This document shows positions 38,712-48,330 of a DNA stretch of 60,131 nt, in pieces. The position numbers and the translations under genes are program-made. The stretch's first letter is position 1, and each line of letters opens with the position of its first letter. The stretch is from Oceanococcus sp041619555 (GTDB lineage: Bacteria > Pseudomonadota > Gammaproteobacteria > Nevskiales > Oceanococcaceae): positions 1-60,131 of the forward strand of contig JBFKDQ010000021.1 of the NCBI GenBank assembly GCA_041619555.1, written 5' to 3'. The notes beneath the pieces are model-generated. The model did no database searches. It saw only the letters and a program-made list of their open reading frames with translations, and had not been told where the DNA came from.

Positions 38712-40409
38712 ATGTGGCGAAGGCTGGGGTGCGTTGGGCTCGTTCTGCAGCTCATGGGTTGTGCCTCGATGGGGACGCTGCTTGAAGCCCCCCTGAGTTG
38801 GGTCGGCCTGAAGAACGCCCAGACCGGTTCGATGAGCATCAGCCCCGAGATCTCCGCAGGGGATCTTAAGGCGCATGTTGAGATCCTGAGTTCGGATGCG
38901 TATCTCGGGCGCCTGCCGGGCGGCGAGGGTGAACGGCTGACGCTGGACTATCTGGAACAGCAGATGCGGCTGGTCGGGGCCGCGCTGCTGCAGGGCAGCT
39001 ATCGTCAGGTCGTGCCCTTGGTCGGTCTGGTCGCCGAGGCGGATATCGGCATGGAGGTGGCCGGCCGGCCGCTGACCTTGCGGCAACCGCAGGATGTGGT
39101 CCTCGCGACCGAGCGTGTTGAGCCGCTGATCCGCATCCGCAGCGCGCCGGTGGTGTTCGTCGGGTATGGCATTCAGGCACCGGAGTATGGCTGGGACGAT
39201 TACAAGGGCAGGGATGTGCGCGGCAAGACCGTGCTGATGCTGGTGGGTGACCCGCCCCTGCCTGCGCCCGGGCAGACGGATCGCCTGGATCCGTTGCGTT
39301 TCAAGGGTGCGGCGATGACCTACTACGGACGCTGGACCTACAAATACGAAATCGCATCCCGGCTCGGTGCCGCTGCCGTGCTGGTGATTCATGACGAAGC
39401 TGCGGCAGGGTATCCCTGGGGCGTGGTGGCCAATCATGCCGGACGCGAGCATTTCACGCTCGATGCGGCCGATGGCAATCGCCAGCGGGTGCCGGTTCAG
39501 GGCTGGATCCGCGACACCGCCGTCAGCCGGCTGTTCGCCGGCGCGGAGCTGGATTTCGGCATGGCCAGACGCGCGGCCGCAACAGAGGACTTCCAGCCCA
39601 TGGATTTGCCGGCGCGGGCCAGCATGCAGGTCCGCAATCAGATCCGGCAGGTTCGCTCGGCGAACCTGGTGGCCCAGGTGCGTGGCACGCTAAGGCCCGA
39701 TGAATGGCTGATCTACACCGCGCACTGGGACCATCTGGGGCGCGATGAAAGCCTGGTGGGTGATCAGATTTTCAATGGTGCGATCGACAATGCCTCTGGT
39801 GTGGCGGGGCTGTTGGAACTGGCCGCGGCGTTTGCTGCCCGGCCGGCACCGCGCAGTGTCCTGTTTGTGGCGACCACGGCCGAGGAACAAGGTCTGCTCG
39901 GGGCTCGCCATTATGTGGCCCAGCCCCTGGTGCCGTTGGAGCGCAGCCTGGCCGTCATCAACATGGACAGTCTGAACGTCTGGGGTGAAACGCGTGATCT
40001 GGTCGTCATCGGGGCCGGACAGAACAGCCTGGAGGATGAGCTCTCGCGTCAGGCGCAGGCCCACGGACGGCAGCTCAGGCCCGAGCCGGAGCCTGAGAAA
40101 GGCCTGTACTTCCGTTCGGATCATTTCGAATTCGCCCGCCGCGGCGTCCCCGGGCTGTTTACCTCGGGCGGCATTGATTTCGTTGGCCAGCAGGCGGGCT
40201 TCGGCCTGTCGACACGGCAGGACTATGTCCGGAATCACTATCATCAGGTCAGCGACGAGTACGGCCCGGCCTGGGATCTGGCCGGTGCGGTGCAGGATCT
40301 GCGGCTGCTGGAAGCCACCGGACGAAGTGTTGCCTCAAACCCGCAGTGGCCGCAGTGGAAAGCCGGCTCGGAGTTTGAAAATCTACGCGTTACCCATCGC
40401 CATCCCTGA
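38712..40409 (+). CDS. M28-family peptidase lipoprotein with PA domain
   Basis: 565 residues from ATG 38712, preceded by GGAGGG; the ATG 15 bases earlier is less well placed. A lipobox follows the signal peptide (LQLMGCAS, Cys17). A PA-type domain inserts at ~150-270 (VVFVGYGIQAPEYGWDDYKG). The M28 zinc site is complete: His/Asp in TAHWDHLG, Asp in GAIDNASG, paired Glu in ATTAEEQGLLG, Asp in NMDSLNVWG, and a final His in NHYHQVSDEY. These are extracytoplasmic aminopeptidases or glutaminyl cyclases; the co-catalytic dizinc site favours aminopeptidase. A single-gene unit or the leading gene of a pair with the small protein downstream. Confidence 0.92.
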   Translation: MWRRLGCVGLVLQLMGCASMGTLLEAPLSWVGLKNAQTGSMSISPEISAGDLKAHVEILSSDAYLGRLPGGEGERLTLDYLEQQMRLVGAALLQGSYRQVVPLVGLVAEADIGMEVAGRPLTLRQPQDVVLATERVEPLIRIRSAPVVFVGYGIQAPEYGWDDYKGRDVRGKTVLMLVGDPPLPAPGQTDRLDPLRFKGAAMTYYGRWTYKYEIASRLGAAAVLVIHDEAAAGYPWGVVANHAGREHFTLDAADGNRQRVPVQGWIRDTAVSRLFAGAELDFGMARRAAATEDFQPMDLPARASMQVRNQIRQVRSANLVAQVRGTLRPDEWLIYTAHWDHLGRDESLVGDQIFNGAIDNASGVAGLLELAAAFAARPAPRSVLFVATTAEEQGLLGARHYVAQPLVPLERSLAVINMDSLNVWGETRDLVVIGAGQNSLEDELSRQAQAHGRQLRPEPEPEKGLYFRSDHFEFARRGVPGLFTSGGIDFVGQQAGFGLSTRQDYVRNHYHQVSDEYGPAWDLAGAVQDLRLLEATGRSVASNPQWPQWKAGSEFENLRVTHRHP

Positions 40410-40428
40410 CATGAAGAGGATTCCCCGG

Positions 40429-40746
40429 ATGAAAGCTGTCGAACGTATGGAACTACTCAAAGACACCGTCCAACAGGCCGTCGACAATGGCGCGACCAAT
40501 GTTGAACAGGTGCATCAGTATATTGCGGCCTTGCCGTTTGAGACCCTGGAAAAACTCGGCTTTTTCGAGAAGCAGGCGAGCCGGGTCAAGGACAAGCAGG
40601 CCGCCACCATCGGCATTGCCTACGATGCGGTGCGTACGATCAATCGCCAGGTGGGACAGATCTTCAGCGACATTTTCGGCCAGATCGAGGATGTGCAGAT
40701 CATGGCCAAGAACATGGCCAAGCGCGGTCGCAGCAAACGGGACTAG
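40429..40746 (+). CDS. Small conserved-looking helical protein
   Basis: 105 residues from ATG 40429, where AAGAGGA lies eight bases upstream; an ATG at 40411 is possible. It is entirely helical in appearance, with no membrane segment: ERMELLKDTVQQAVDNGATNVEQVHQYIA, then LPFETLEKLGFF, then VGQIFSDIFGQIEDVQIM and a basic tail ending RGRSKRD. The pattern of amphipathic helices resembles phasin-like or small structural proteins, but I cannot name a family. It is 19 bp downstream of the M28 peptidase and is followed by a terminator-like hairpin. Confidence 0.72.
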   Translation: MKAVERMELLKDTVQQAVDNGATNVEQVHQYIAALPFETLEKLGFFEKQASRVKDKQAATIGIAYDAVRTINRQVGQIFSDIFGQIEDVQIMAKNMAKRGRSKRD

Positions 40747-40766
40747 AATTCCGGCCCTGGCTTTCC

Positions 40767-40800
40767 CCCGGATGCCGCTGAGGCATTCGGGTTCATTTTA
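40767..40800 (+). terminator. Terminator-like hairpin before glpD
   Basis: CCCGGATGCC (40767-40776), a GCTGA loop, GGCATTCGGG (40782-40791), then TTCATTTTA. The 10-bp stem has a single G-T pair and is followed by a T-rich stretch, so it is a fair intrinsic terminator. It lies in the 62-bp gap between the small helical protein and glpD. Confidence 0.6.
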
Positions 40801-40808
40801 GAGCGAGC

Positions 40809-42449
40809 ATGAAACTTCGAAACAGCAATCTGGAAAAGCTGCAGGCGCGGACCTTTGACGTGCTGATTGTTGGCGGGGGGATCAATGGCGCGGTTGCTGC
40901 CGCGGCCCTGAGCGCGCGCGGCGCATCCGTGGCCCTGATCGACCGGCAGGATTTCGCCGGAGGAACCAGTCAGCACTCATCGAACCTGGCCTGGGGCGGC
41001 ATCAAGTACATGGAAACCTGGGAATATCCCCTGGTGCGGGCCCTGTGCATGAGTCGCAACCGCTTGATGCGGAACTATCCGTCCACCGTGCAGGAAATCC
41101 GCTTTTACACCACCATTGAGAAGGGCTTCCGCTGGCATCCGGTGATGCTCTATCTGGGCACCTGGCTGTACTGGATGATTGGCAACGGCTTTACCCGGAT
41201 TCCGCGGCTGCTCAGCAAGACGAGAATTCGACAGGAAGAGCCGCAGATCGAGGTCAGGGATGCCATCGGTGGCTTCGAGTATTCCGATGCCTACCTGCAC
41301 GACAATGATGCGCGTTTCGTCTTCAACTTCATCCGCTCGGCACTGAGCCGCGGGTGTATCGCGGCGAATTATGTGAGCTCACAGGGGGCCAGGCGGGAAA
41401 ACCAGGACTGGCTGGTATCGGCTCGCGATGAAACGACCGGCGATGACTTCCCGATCCGCGCGCGGGTGCTGATCAATGCCGCCGGTCCCTGGGTGGATGA
41501 ACACAATGCAATGAGCGGCCAGCGCACCGAGCATCATCATGTGCTGTCCAAGGGCATCCACCTGATCGTGGATCGCATCAGTTCCGTCAAGCGCGTGCTG
41601 ACCTTCTTTGCCGATGATGGACGGCTGTTTTTCGCCATTCCGATGGGGCCGCGGACCTGTATCGGCACGACGGATACCAAGGTCGATCGCGCCGAGGTCA
41701 GTGTGACGGCGGAAGATCGGGATTTCGTGCTCGAAAACATCAACAAGCGGCTGAAACTGGCGCGGCCGCTGGGACCGGAGGATGTGATTGCCACGCGCTG
41801 CGGGGTCCGCCCGCTGGTCATCAAGGGTGACAATCAGGAATTCGAGGATTTCCTGCAGCTCTCGCGCAAGCATGCGGTGGATGTGGATGCAGCAAGCCGC
41901 CATATCAGCATTTTTGGCGGCAAGCTGACTGACTGCATCAATGTGGGGGATGAAATCTGTGATGAGGTCAAGGCGCTCGGGGTGGCCCTCGCGCATCCGC
42001 GTTTCAAATGGTACGGCGAGCCGCCTGCGGAGGTGCGGGACGAGTTCTTTCACCAGGCCGAGCTGATGGAACTGGATGCCTATACCGCCGCCGAGTCCAG
42101 CGAGCCGCTGTCGACCCGCTTGTGGCGACGTTACGGCGCCCAGGCGATCGGCCTGCTGGAGAATATCCGGGAAAATCCGCAGGAAGCCGAGGTGCTGATC
42201 AAGGGTACGGAGTACACCCGCTGCGAATTGCGTCAGGCGGCCCGGCGCGAAATGGTGGTCAAGCTGGATGATTTCCTGCGCCGCCGATCGAAGATTGCGC
42301 TGGTGGAGCGGCCGGACGTGATCCGGCAGGCGCCTGGTCTGCTTGAAGCCTGTCGCATTCTGTTCGGCGACCAGGCCCAGGCGCGCATCGAGGAGTATTT
42401 TGCCGCGCTGGAAGGCACCGCGCCGGAAGGGGCCGCGTCGGGACGCTGA
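40809..42449 (+). CDS. glpD: FAD-dependent glycerol-3-phosphate dehydrogenase
   Basis: 546 residues. Oxidises sn-glycerol 3-phosphate to dihydroxyacetone phosphate at the inner membrane, passing electrons to quinone. The FAD fingerprint VLIVGGGINGAVAAAALSARG is at 18-38, with the DAO motif DRQDFAGGTSQHSSNLAWGGIKY containing the Gly-Thr-Ser and Arg/Lys-type substrate contacts. Further conserved sections are INAAGPWVDE, HLIVDR, FFAIPMGPRTCIGTTD and CGVRPLV. The C-terminal helical DAO_C domain runs from ~400. The closest E. coli relatives are GlpD-type rather than GlpA. No glpF or glpK is near, so it may serve phospholipid-derived glycerol. Confidence 0.9.
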   Translation: MKLRNSNLEKLQARTFDVLIVGGGINGAVAAAALSARGASVALIDRQDFAGGTSQHSSNLAWGGIKYMETWEYPLVRALCMSRNRLMRNYPSTVQEIRFYTTIEKGFRWHPVMLYLGTWLYWMIGNGFTRIPRLLSKTRIRQEEPQIEVRDAIGGFEYSDAYLHDNDARFVFNFIRSALSRGCIAANYVSSQGARRENQDWLVSARDETTGDDFPIRARVLINAAGPWVDEHNAMSGQRTEHHHVLSKGIHLIVDRISSVKRVLTFFADDGRLFFAIPMGPRTCIGTTDTKVDRAEVSVTAEDRDFVLENINKRLKLARPLGPEDVIATRCGVRPLVIKGDNQEFEDFLQLSRKHAVDVDAASRHISIFGGKLTDCINVGDEICDEVKALGVALAHPRFKWYGEPPAEVRDEFFHQAELMELDAYTAAESSEPLSTRLWRRYGAQAIGLLENIRENPQEAEVLIKGTEYTRCELRQAARREMVVKLDDFLRRRSKIALVERPDVIRQAPGLLEACRILFGDQAQARIEEYFAALEGTAPEGAASGR

Positions 42450-42506
42450 GCGTAAACGCCGGCCACAGGCTCAACTTTTGCGCCTGTGGCCGGTCAGAGT
42501 GACATC

Positions 42507-45500
42507 ATGAACCTGCAACCCACAAGCGACTGCTGGCGCGGCTTCGATCCTGCGGTGCCGGCCTGGTTCGCGGCGGCGCTGGGCGCGGCGACGCCAGTGC
42601 AGCTGCAGGCCTGGCCGCTGATTCAGCAGAGTCGCAATGTGCTGATTGCCGCGCCCACAGGCTCAGGCAAAACCCTCGCGGCCTTTCTTGCCGTGATCGA
42701 TGGACTGATGCGGCGCGCCGCGCGGCATGAGTTGGCCGCGGATACGCAGGTGCTCTACATCAGCCCGCTGAAAGCCCTGTCCAACGACATCCGCAAGAAT
42801 CTGGAAGCCCCCCTGCAGGGCATTGCGGATGAAATGCTGGCGCAGGGCCGCTGCGCGCCGGAGATCCAGGCCATGGTGCGGACCGGCGATACCAGCCAGA
42901 GAGAGCGCGATCGGATGCGGCGCAAGCCGCCGCATATTCTCGTGACCACGCCGGAGTCCCTGTTCATCTTGCTGGGCTCGGAGTCCGGTCGCAGCATGCT
43001 GAGCACGGTGCGAACGGTCATTGTCGACGAAATCCATGCGCTGGCCGGCAGCAAGCGGGGGGCGCATCTGGCTCTCAGTCTGGCCCGCCTGGACGCATTG
43101 GTCGCCGGGCCGGTGCAGAAGATTGGCCTGTCGGCGACGCAGAAGCCGCTGGAAGCCGTGGCCCGCTACCTGTGCGCGGATCAGGCTTGCGAGATCGTGG
43201 ACGCCGGCCACAGCCGGGCCCGTGATCTGGCGATGGAGGTGCCGGGCTCGCCGCTCACCGCGGTGATGGCAACCGAGGTCTGGGGCGAGATCTATGCCCG
43301 CATTGCCGAGCTAGCGCGCGACCACCGCACCACCCTGGTTTTCGTCAATACCCGCCGCCTGGCCGAACGGGCATGCCGCCATCTGGCCGAACATCTGGGC
43401 GAGGCGGCGGTGGCGGCTCACCATGGCAGCCTGGCGAAAGAACACCGACTGGATGCCGAGCAGCGACTCAAGGCGGGGCAGTTGACCGTGCTGGTGGCCA
43501 CCGCTTCCCTGGAACTGGGTATTGATATTGGCGAGGTCGATCTGGTTTGCCAACTGGGCTCGCCGCGTGCGATCAATGCCTGCCTGCAGCGCATCGGACG
43601 TTCCGGTCATGCGGTGGGCGCGGTGCCGAAAGGACGTCTGTTTCCGACCACCCTGGATGAGGCGATCGAATGCGCCGCCTTGCTGCATGCGGTGCGATGT
43701 GGCGAGCTGGACCGGTTGCAGGTCTGCGGGGCGGCGTGCGATGTGCTGGCCCAGCACCTGGTGGCCGAAGTGGCTGCCCGGGATTGGTCGGTCGATGCGT
43801 TGCTGGCCCGCGTGCGTACAGCCTGGCCCTATCGCCACCTGGATGAAAAAACCTGGTTCCAGGTTCTGCGCATGCTGGCGGAGGGGTATACCACGCGGCG
43901 TGGTCGGCGCGGTGCCTACCTGCACTGGGACCAGGTCCAGGGGCAGGTGCGCGCCCGCCGTGGTGCCCGACTGGTCGCCCTGACCAATGCCGGTGTGATT
44001 CCGGACCAGTTCGACTATGACGTGATCTTGATGCCGGAGGGCTTCAAGGTTGGCACCCTGAATGAGGATTTCGCATTCGAGACCTTGCCGGGCGACATCT
44101 TCCAGTTGGGAAATCAGTCCTATCGGGTGCTGCGAACCGAATCCGGGCGCCTGCTGGCCGAGGATGCGCAGGGGCAGCCGCCGACCGTTCCGTTCTGGGT
44201 CGGGGAGGCGCCGGGCCGCAGTGATGAGCTGTCTGCCGCAGTCTCCCGCCTGCGCAAGGCAGTCGGGCTGGCGCTGGGATCCGGACTGGATGCCGCGACG
44301 ACGCTGTTGCAGCAGGACTATGAACTGGCGCCTGCCGCGGCCGTGCAACTGGCCGAATACCTTGCCGCCGGCCAGCTGGCGCTTGGCGCCATGCCCTGTC
44401 ATGACACAATCGTGCTTGAGCGCTTTTTCGATGAGACCGGCGACATGCATCTGGTCCTGCATTCGTCTTATGGCTCGCGCATTAACCGGGCCTGGGGTCT
44501 GGCCCTGCGCAAACGCTTTTGCCGCAAGTTCAACTTTGAATTACAGGCCGCGGCGCTGGAAGACAGCATTGTCCTGTCGCTTGGGGTGACGCACAGTTTT
44601 CCGCTGCTCGAGGTCAGTCAGTATCTGCACTCCGCCTCGGTGCGCGCGGTGCTGGAGCAGGCCCTGCTCGATGCGCCGATGTTTCCCCTGCACTGGCGCT
44701 GGAATGCATCGATTGCGCTGGCGGTCCGTCGTCATCTGGGCTCACGCAAGGCGCCTCCGATCTGGCAGCGCAATGATGCTGAGGACCTGATGGCCGTGGT
44801 GTTCCCGGACCAGATCGCCTGTGCCGAAAATCTCAATGGCAAACGCGAGATTCCGGACCATCCTCTGGTCAGGCAGACGATGGAAGACTGCCTGTATGAC
44901 GTCATGGATCTGCCGGGACTGGAGTCGGTGCTGCAAGCCATGGAGACTGGCAAGATTCGGGTGGTGGCGGCGGACCTCACCGCACCCTCGGTGCTGGCGC
45001 AGGAAATCATTAATGCCCGGCCCTATGCCTTTCTGGATGATGGTGATGCAGAGAATCGTCGCACCATGGCGATTGCGCGCAGCCAGCCCGGCAGTCTCGA
45101 GGATGCTAGGGCGCAGCGACAACTCTCGCCCGCCGCGGTGGCGCGGGTGCGGGAGGAAGCCTGGCCGCTCGTTCGTTCGGCCGACGAGCTGCATGATGCG
45201 ATGCAGATTCATGGCTTTCTGACCGCAAGTGAAGGGGCGGCCTGGCCGTCCTGGTTGCAGGCGCTGATCGCGCAGCGTCGTGCCACCCGGTTACGGCTTG
45301 GCGGTGGCGGGATCTTGCTGGTCTGCGCCGAGCGACTGCATGAGCTGCAGATGATCCTGGGCGAGGTGGTACTGGATCCGCCGATCGCGGCGGTGGCGCA
45401 GGCGGCCGCTGCTGCCGAGCCCTTGCGGGAGATTGTGCGTGGTCGGCTGGAGGCGCTCGGGCCGCTGTCCGCCGCAGCCCTGGCCGCCAGTCTGGAATTG

Positions 45501-46772
45501 CCCATCGCTGCGGTACAGCAGCCCCTGATTGCACTGGAGCAGGAAGGTTTTGCGGTGCGCGGCGCATTTGAAAACTGCGGCGAGCAATGGTGCGAGCGTC
45601 GCCTGCTGGCCCGGATCCATCGCTACAGCCGGGATCAGAAGCGCGCCTCCTGCAAACCGGTCTCGCCGCAGACCTATCAGCGTTTCCTGCTGCAGTGGCA
45701 TGGTCTGGAGGGCGAACGGCCGGAAGGCGGCGAGGCCATCTTGCGGGCCATGGATAAGCTGGAAGGGTACAGCGCGCCGGCTGCGAGCTGGGAGCAGGAC
45801 CTGCTGCCCGCGCGAATCAGCCTGTTTCTGCCCTCACAGCTCGATGCCCTGTGTGCGGCAGGCAAGCTGAGCTGGGCGCGCATCAATCCGGGCAGCGGGA
45901 GCAAGGGCAGGGGGCCGATCAGAAACACCCCGATCGCGTTTGCCCCACGCGAAAGCCTGGCCTTGTGGCGGGCCCTGGCGCCTGCATCGGCAGCCGGCGA
46001 AGCCAGCGGCGATGCCGCGCGGGTGCTGGAAAAGCTGCGCAGCCATGGCGCGGTATTTTTCAGTGATCTGGCGCAGGCGACAGGCCTGCTCAGGGCGCAG
46101 CTGGAAGATGCACTGGGCGAACTCGTGGCGCTAGGACTGATCAATGCGGACAGTTTCGCCGGGCTGCGGGCCTTGTTGCAGCCGGTGCGCGGCAAGCCTC
46201 GTTCCGCGCCGCGGACCCGCCGTCGGCGGGCCTTGTTCTCTGGCATGCAGGATGCCGGGCGCTGGGCCGCTCTACCGCCGCTTGCCGATGCGGAGGACGC
46301 TCTGGAGCATTATCTCTGGGCGGTGCTGGCGCGCTACGGCGTGATTTCCCGCAGTATTTTGGCGAAAGAAAGCGTGCGCCCGCCCTGGCGGCTGATGTTG
46401 CGGCTGGCCTGGCGACTGGAGGCGCGGGGTGAAATTTGCGGCGGTCGCTTCATCGACGCGATGGCGGGTGAGCAGTTTGCCTTGCCCGAAGCGCAGGAAC
46501 AGCTCACGCGCCTGGCCACAACGTCGCCTACGGGTGATTACATCCGGCTGATCGCTGCAGACCCGGCCCATCTGAGCGGCGGTGTGCTGCCCGGTCCGGC
46601 GTTGCCCGCGCTCGGCGCGAAGCACCCGGTGCTGTATCGCGATGGGGAGCTTCTGGGATGGATTCACCGGGGTGAACCGGTCCTGGCGCCGGCGGTGAAA
46701 CTGGCCGAACGTCCGGCCGTTCTGGGCGCCCTAACAGGCGCCGCGCAGGCGCGACGCAGGCAATTGGCTTGA
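42507..46772 (+). CDS. lhr: Lhr-type superfamily 2 DNA helicase, long form
   Basis: 1421 residues from ATG 42507. The N-terminal two RecA-like domains hold the Q-motif (TPVQLQAWPLI), Walker A APTGSGKT (49-56), VDEIHALAGSKRG (DEIH box), SATQKPLEA (motif III) and QRIGRSGHAVG (motif VI), the Lhr-Core layout. A winged-helix domain and the ~500-residue C-terminal extension (with repeated winged-helix-like motifs and a trihelical end) make it the full-length Lhr, close to E. coli (1538 residues). Lhr translocates 3' to 5' on single-stranded DNA and unwinds RNA:DNA hybrids; Lhr is linked to DNA repair. It follows glpD after 57 bp. Confidence 0.93.
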   Translation: MNLQPTSDCWRGFDPAVPAWFAAALGAATPVQLQAWPLIQQSRNVLIAAPTGSGKTLAAFLAVIDGLMRRAARHELAADTQVLYISPLKALSNDIRKNLEAPLQGIADEMLAQGRCAPEIQAMVRTGDTSQRERDRMRRKPPHILVTTPESLFILLGSESGRSMLSTVRTVIVDEIHALAGSKRGAHLALSLARLDALVAGPVQKIGLSATQKPLEAVARYLCADQACEIVDAGHSRARDLAMEVPGSPLTAVMATEVWGEIYARIAELARDHRTTLVFVNTRRLAERACRHLAEHLGEAAVAAHHGSLAKEHRLDAEQRLKAGQLTVLVATASLELGIDIGEVDLVCQLGSPRAINACLQRIGRSGHAVGAVPKGRLFPTTLDEAIECAALLHAVRCGELDRLQVCGAACDVLAQHLVAEVAARDWSVDALLARVRTAWPYRHLDEKTWFQVLRMLAEGYTTRRGRRGAYLHWDQVQGQVRARRGARLVALTNAGVIPDQFDYDVILMPEGFKVGTLNEDFAFETLPGDIFQLGNQSYRVLRTESGRLLAEDAQGQPPTVPFWVGEAPGRSDELSAAVSRLRKAVGLALGSGLDAATTLLQQDYELAPAAAVQLAEYLAAGQLALGAMPCHDTIVLERFFDETGDMHLVLHSSYGSRINRAWGLALRKRFCRKFNFELQAAALEDSIVLSLGVTHSFPLLEVSQYLHSASVRAVLEQALLDAPMFPLHWRWNASIALAVRRHLGSRKAPPIWQRNDAEDLMAVVFPDQIACAENLNGKREIPDHPLVRQTMEDCLYDVMDLPGLESVLQAMETGKIRVVAADLTAPSVLAQEIINARPYAFLDDGDAENRRTMAIARSQPGSLEDARAQRQLSPAAVARVREEAWPLVRSADELHDAMQIHGFLTASEGAAWPSWLQALIAQRRATRLRLGGGGILLVCAERLHELQMILGEVVLDPPIAAVAQAAAAAEPLREIVRGRLEALGPLSAAALAASLELPIAAVQQPLIALEQEGFAVRGAFENCGEQWCERRLLARIHRYSRDQKRASCKPVSPQTYQRFLLQWHGLEGERPEGGEAILRAMDKLEGYSAPAASWEQDLLPARISLFLPSQLDALCAAGKLSWARINPGSGSKGRGPIRNTPIAFAPRESLALWRALAPASAAGEASGDAARVLEKLRSHGAVFFSDLAQATGLLRAQLEDALGELVALGLINADSFAGLRALLQPVRGKPRSAPRTRRRRALFSGMQDAGRWAALPPLADAEDALEHYLWAVLARYGVISRSILAKESVRPPWRLMLRLAWRLEARGEICGGRFIDAMAGEQFALPEAQEQLTRLATTSPTGDYIRLIAADPAHLSGGVLPGPALPALGAKHPVLYRDGELLGWIHRGEPVLAPAVKLAERPAVLGALTGAAQARRRQLA

Positions 46773-46816
46773 TGGCGGCGCGCCGTTCCGGGACACCGCG
46801 CAGAGCCAGTCGCAAA

Positions 46817-46846
46817 GCAGGGTGGAGCCGGCCGGCTCCACCCTGC
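46817..46846. terminator. Perfect 30-bp palindrome between lhr and the AMIN-like gene
   Basis: The whole 30-bp segment is self-complementary: 13-bp arms 46817-46829 and 46834-46846 with a GGCC centre. It sits in the 106-bp gap between the convergent stops of lhr and the membrane protein gene. No T run is next to it. A bidirectional terminator or mRNA end stabiliser is the simplest reading. Confidence 0.6.
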
Positions 46847-46878
46847 GGATTGGGTCAATCAGAGGATTGCCGAGCGAC

Positions 46879-47592
46879 TCAGGGGGTCGCGACCCGGCGT
46901 GGCTCGAACGCCACCATCAGACCATGGGGGTCTTCGATCAGGAAGGGTTCGTGTGCCAGGTCGCTGCTGACCGCAATGCGCAGATTCATGCCGCGCGCGT
47001 CGCGGGCGATGCGGGCGGACAGCACGCCGAACTGCTCGATTTTCAGGGTCCGGCTGAACTCCTCGACATACTGGAACTGACCCGGCATTTCGATCAGATA
47101 TTCGTTCTTGCTGACCGTTGCGCGATAGTCCGGAATCGAACTCTTGCCGAAAACGCCGATACGGACCCGTCCATCCAGCACGCCGAAGTCGAACGCGTCC
47201 ACCGCATTGGCGACGGAAGCCGGTGCCGCGGGTTTGTTGCTGGCTTCACTGCCGCCCGCCAGACCATCCTTGAGCGGCAGGACCCGGCCCTGGTCACGGG
47301 CGAACATCTCATCATTGCGGGATTTCTGCGTGGCGGGCATGGTCGGTGCGGTCTTGGCCACTGCTTCGACCGCGGTGGCCTGCATGTCGACGGTCTTGAT
47401 CGGTGGGGGTTCGGCGGGGCCTTGCATCGAGGATTCGTTGCTGGCCACAGTCGCTTCTTCGGTGTCGGCATTGTTGCGCAGACTGGCAATCGTACCGATC
47501 ACGATGACGATGATGATCAGGGAGACGCCGATCAGCATTGGCCCATTGGCGGCGCCCAGCTGGTGGCGGAGTGCAGATTTTGTATAAAGCAT
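46879..47592 (-). CDS. Membrane protein with C-terminal AMIN-like domain
   Basis: 237 residues from ATG 47590-47592 (a TTG start at 47616 is possible). One membrane helix at ~18-38 (PMLIGVSLIIIVIVIGTIASL) is followed by a low-complexity Ala/Pro/Thr/Glu linker to ~130. The final ~100 residues form alternating beta strands (FDFGVLDGRVRIGVFG, then NEYLIEMPGQFQY, then LRIAVSSDLA), which fit the AMIN domain found in PilQ and N-acetylmuramoyl-L-alanine amidases. This would be a bitopic periplasmic protein that could bind cell wall or secretin parts. The domain assignment is by pattern only. Confidence 0.7.
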   Translation of the reverse strand: MLYTKSALRHQLGAANGPMLIGVSLIIIVIVIGTIASLRNNADTEEATVASNESSMQGPAEPPPIKTVDMQATAVEAVAKTAPTMPATQKSRNDEMFARDQGRVLPLKDGLAGGSEASNKPAAPASVANAVDAFDFGVLDGRVRIGVFGKSSIPDYRATVSKNEYLIEMPGQFQYVEEFSRTLKIEQFGVLSARIARDARGMNLRIAVSSDLAHEPFLIEDPHGLMVAFEPRRVATP

Positions 47593-47882
47593 GCGAGCCC
47601 AGGTTGGTATTAGCAAAACCCTAGTGTAAAGGTGAATCCAATTGCCCGCATCTTAGCGGTTGCTGTAAGCACGCCAGATCGGGGCCTGGTTCCAATGCTC
47701 GTTCGGGCCAGCTGGGGCCGAGCCATGCACCCCAGAGCAAGACGGGGAGGCGCAAACGGGCTTGAGCGCAGCGGGTTCATTTCAGGCAGTGGTTTCGATC
47801 GTGACTGATCTTGCGGGCTTCGGCCATGCAGACAGGCTAGAATCATGGCCATGTTCCAGCCCGACCAAACAAGGAAACCACA

Positions 47883-48221
47883 ATGAAGCTTGTCAGCGCC
47901 GTGATCAAACCCTTCAGGCTCGATGAGGTGCGTGAAGCGCTTTCGGCCATCGGCATCAGTGGCATGACGGTGACCGAGGTCAAGGGCTTCGGGCGTCAGA
48001 AAGGACACACGGAACTCTATCGCGGAGCGGAATACGTGGTGGATTTTCTGCCCAAGGTCAAACTGGAGGTCGCCCTCAATGATGAGCAGCTCGAAGCCGC
48101 AATCGAGGCGATTGCCAGTGCGGGAAAGACCGGCAAGATCGGTGACGGCAAGATTTTCGTCAGCGAACTGGAGCAGGTGATTCGCATCCGCACAGGGGAA
48201 ATGGGCGCCGATGCGGTTTGA
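47883..48221 (+). CDS. glnK: Nitrogen regulatory protein P-II
   Basis: 112 residues, the exact P-II size. The T-loop holds Tyr51 within GHTELYRGAEYVVDF, the residue uridylylated by GlnD, and the B-loop is GKTGKIGDGKIFV near 83-95. P-II trimers bind ATP/ADP and 2-oxoglutarate and control glutamine synthetase adenylylation and ammonium uptake. The N-terminus MKLVSAVIKPFRLDEVREAL is typical. amtB, the usual partner of glnK, does not follow, so glnB is an equally possible name. A 12-bp hairpin lies downstream. The 290-bp gap upstream shows no gene; TAGAAT at 47838 is a weak -10 candidate. Confidence 0.94.
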   Translation: MKLVSAVIKPFRLDEVREALSAIGISGMTVTEVKGFGRQKGHTELYRGAEYVVDFLPKVKLEVALNDEQLEAAIEAIASAGKTGKIGDGKIFVSELEQVIRIRTGEMGADAV

Positions 48222-48330
48222 TGCCAGGCTTTGCCAGGTGTGCCAAGACTCAATGACGGTCTTTAAATGCTGGCGCCGGCGTCGTCGTGGACGGTCTGGC
48301 GTCGAGTTTGGCTAAGGCTTTGCCGGATGT

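Noticed and set aside
47811..47843. TTGCGG and TAGAAT as a glnK promoter
   Set aside because: The spacer is 21 bases, too long for a good sigma-70 promoter, and no sigma-54 site could be found instead.
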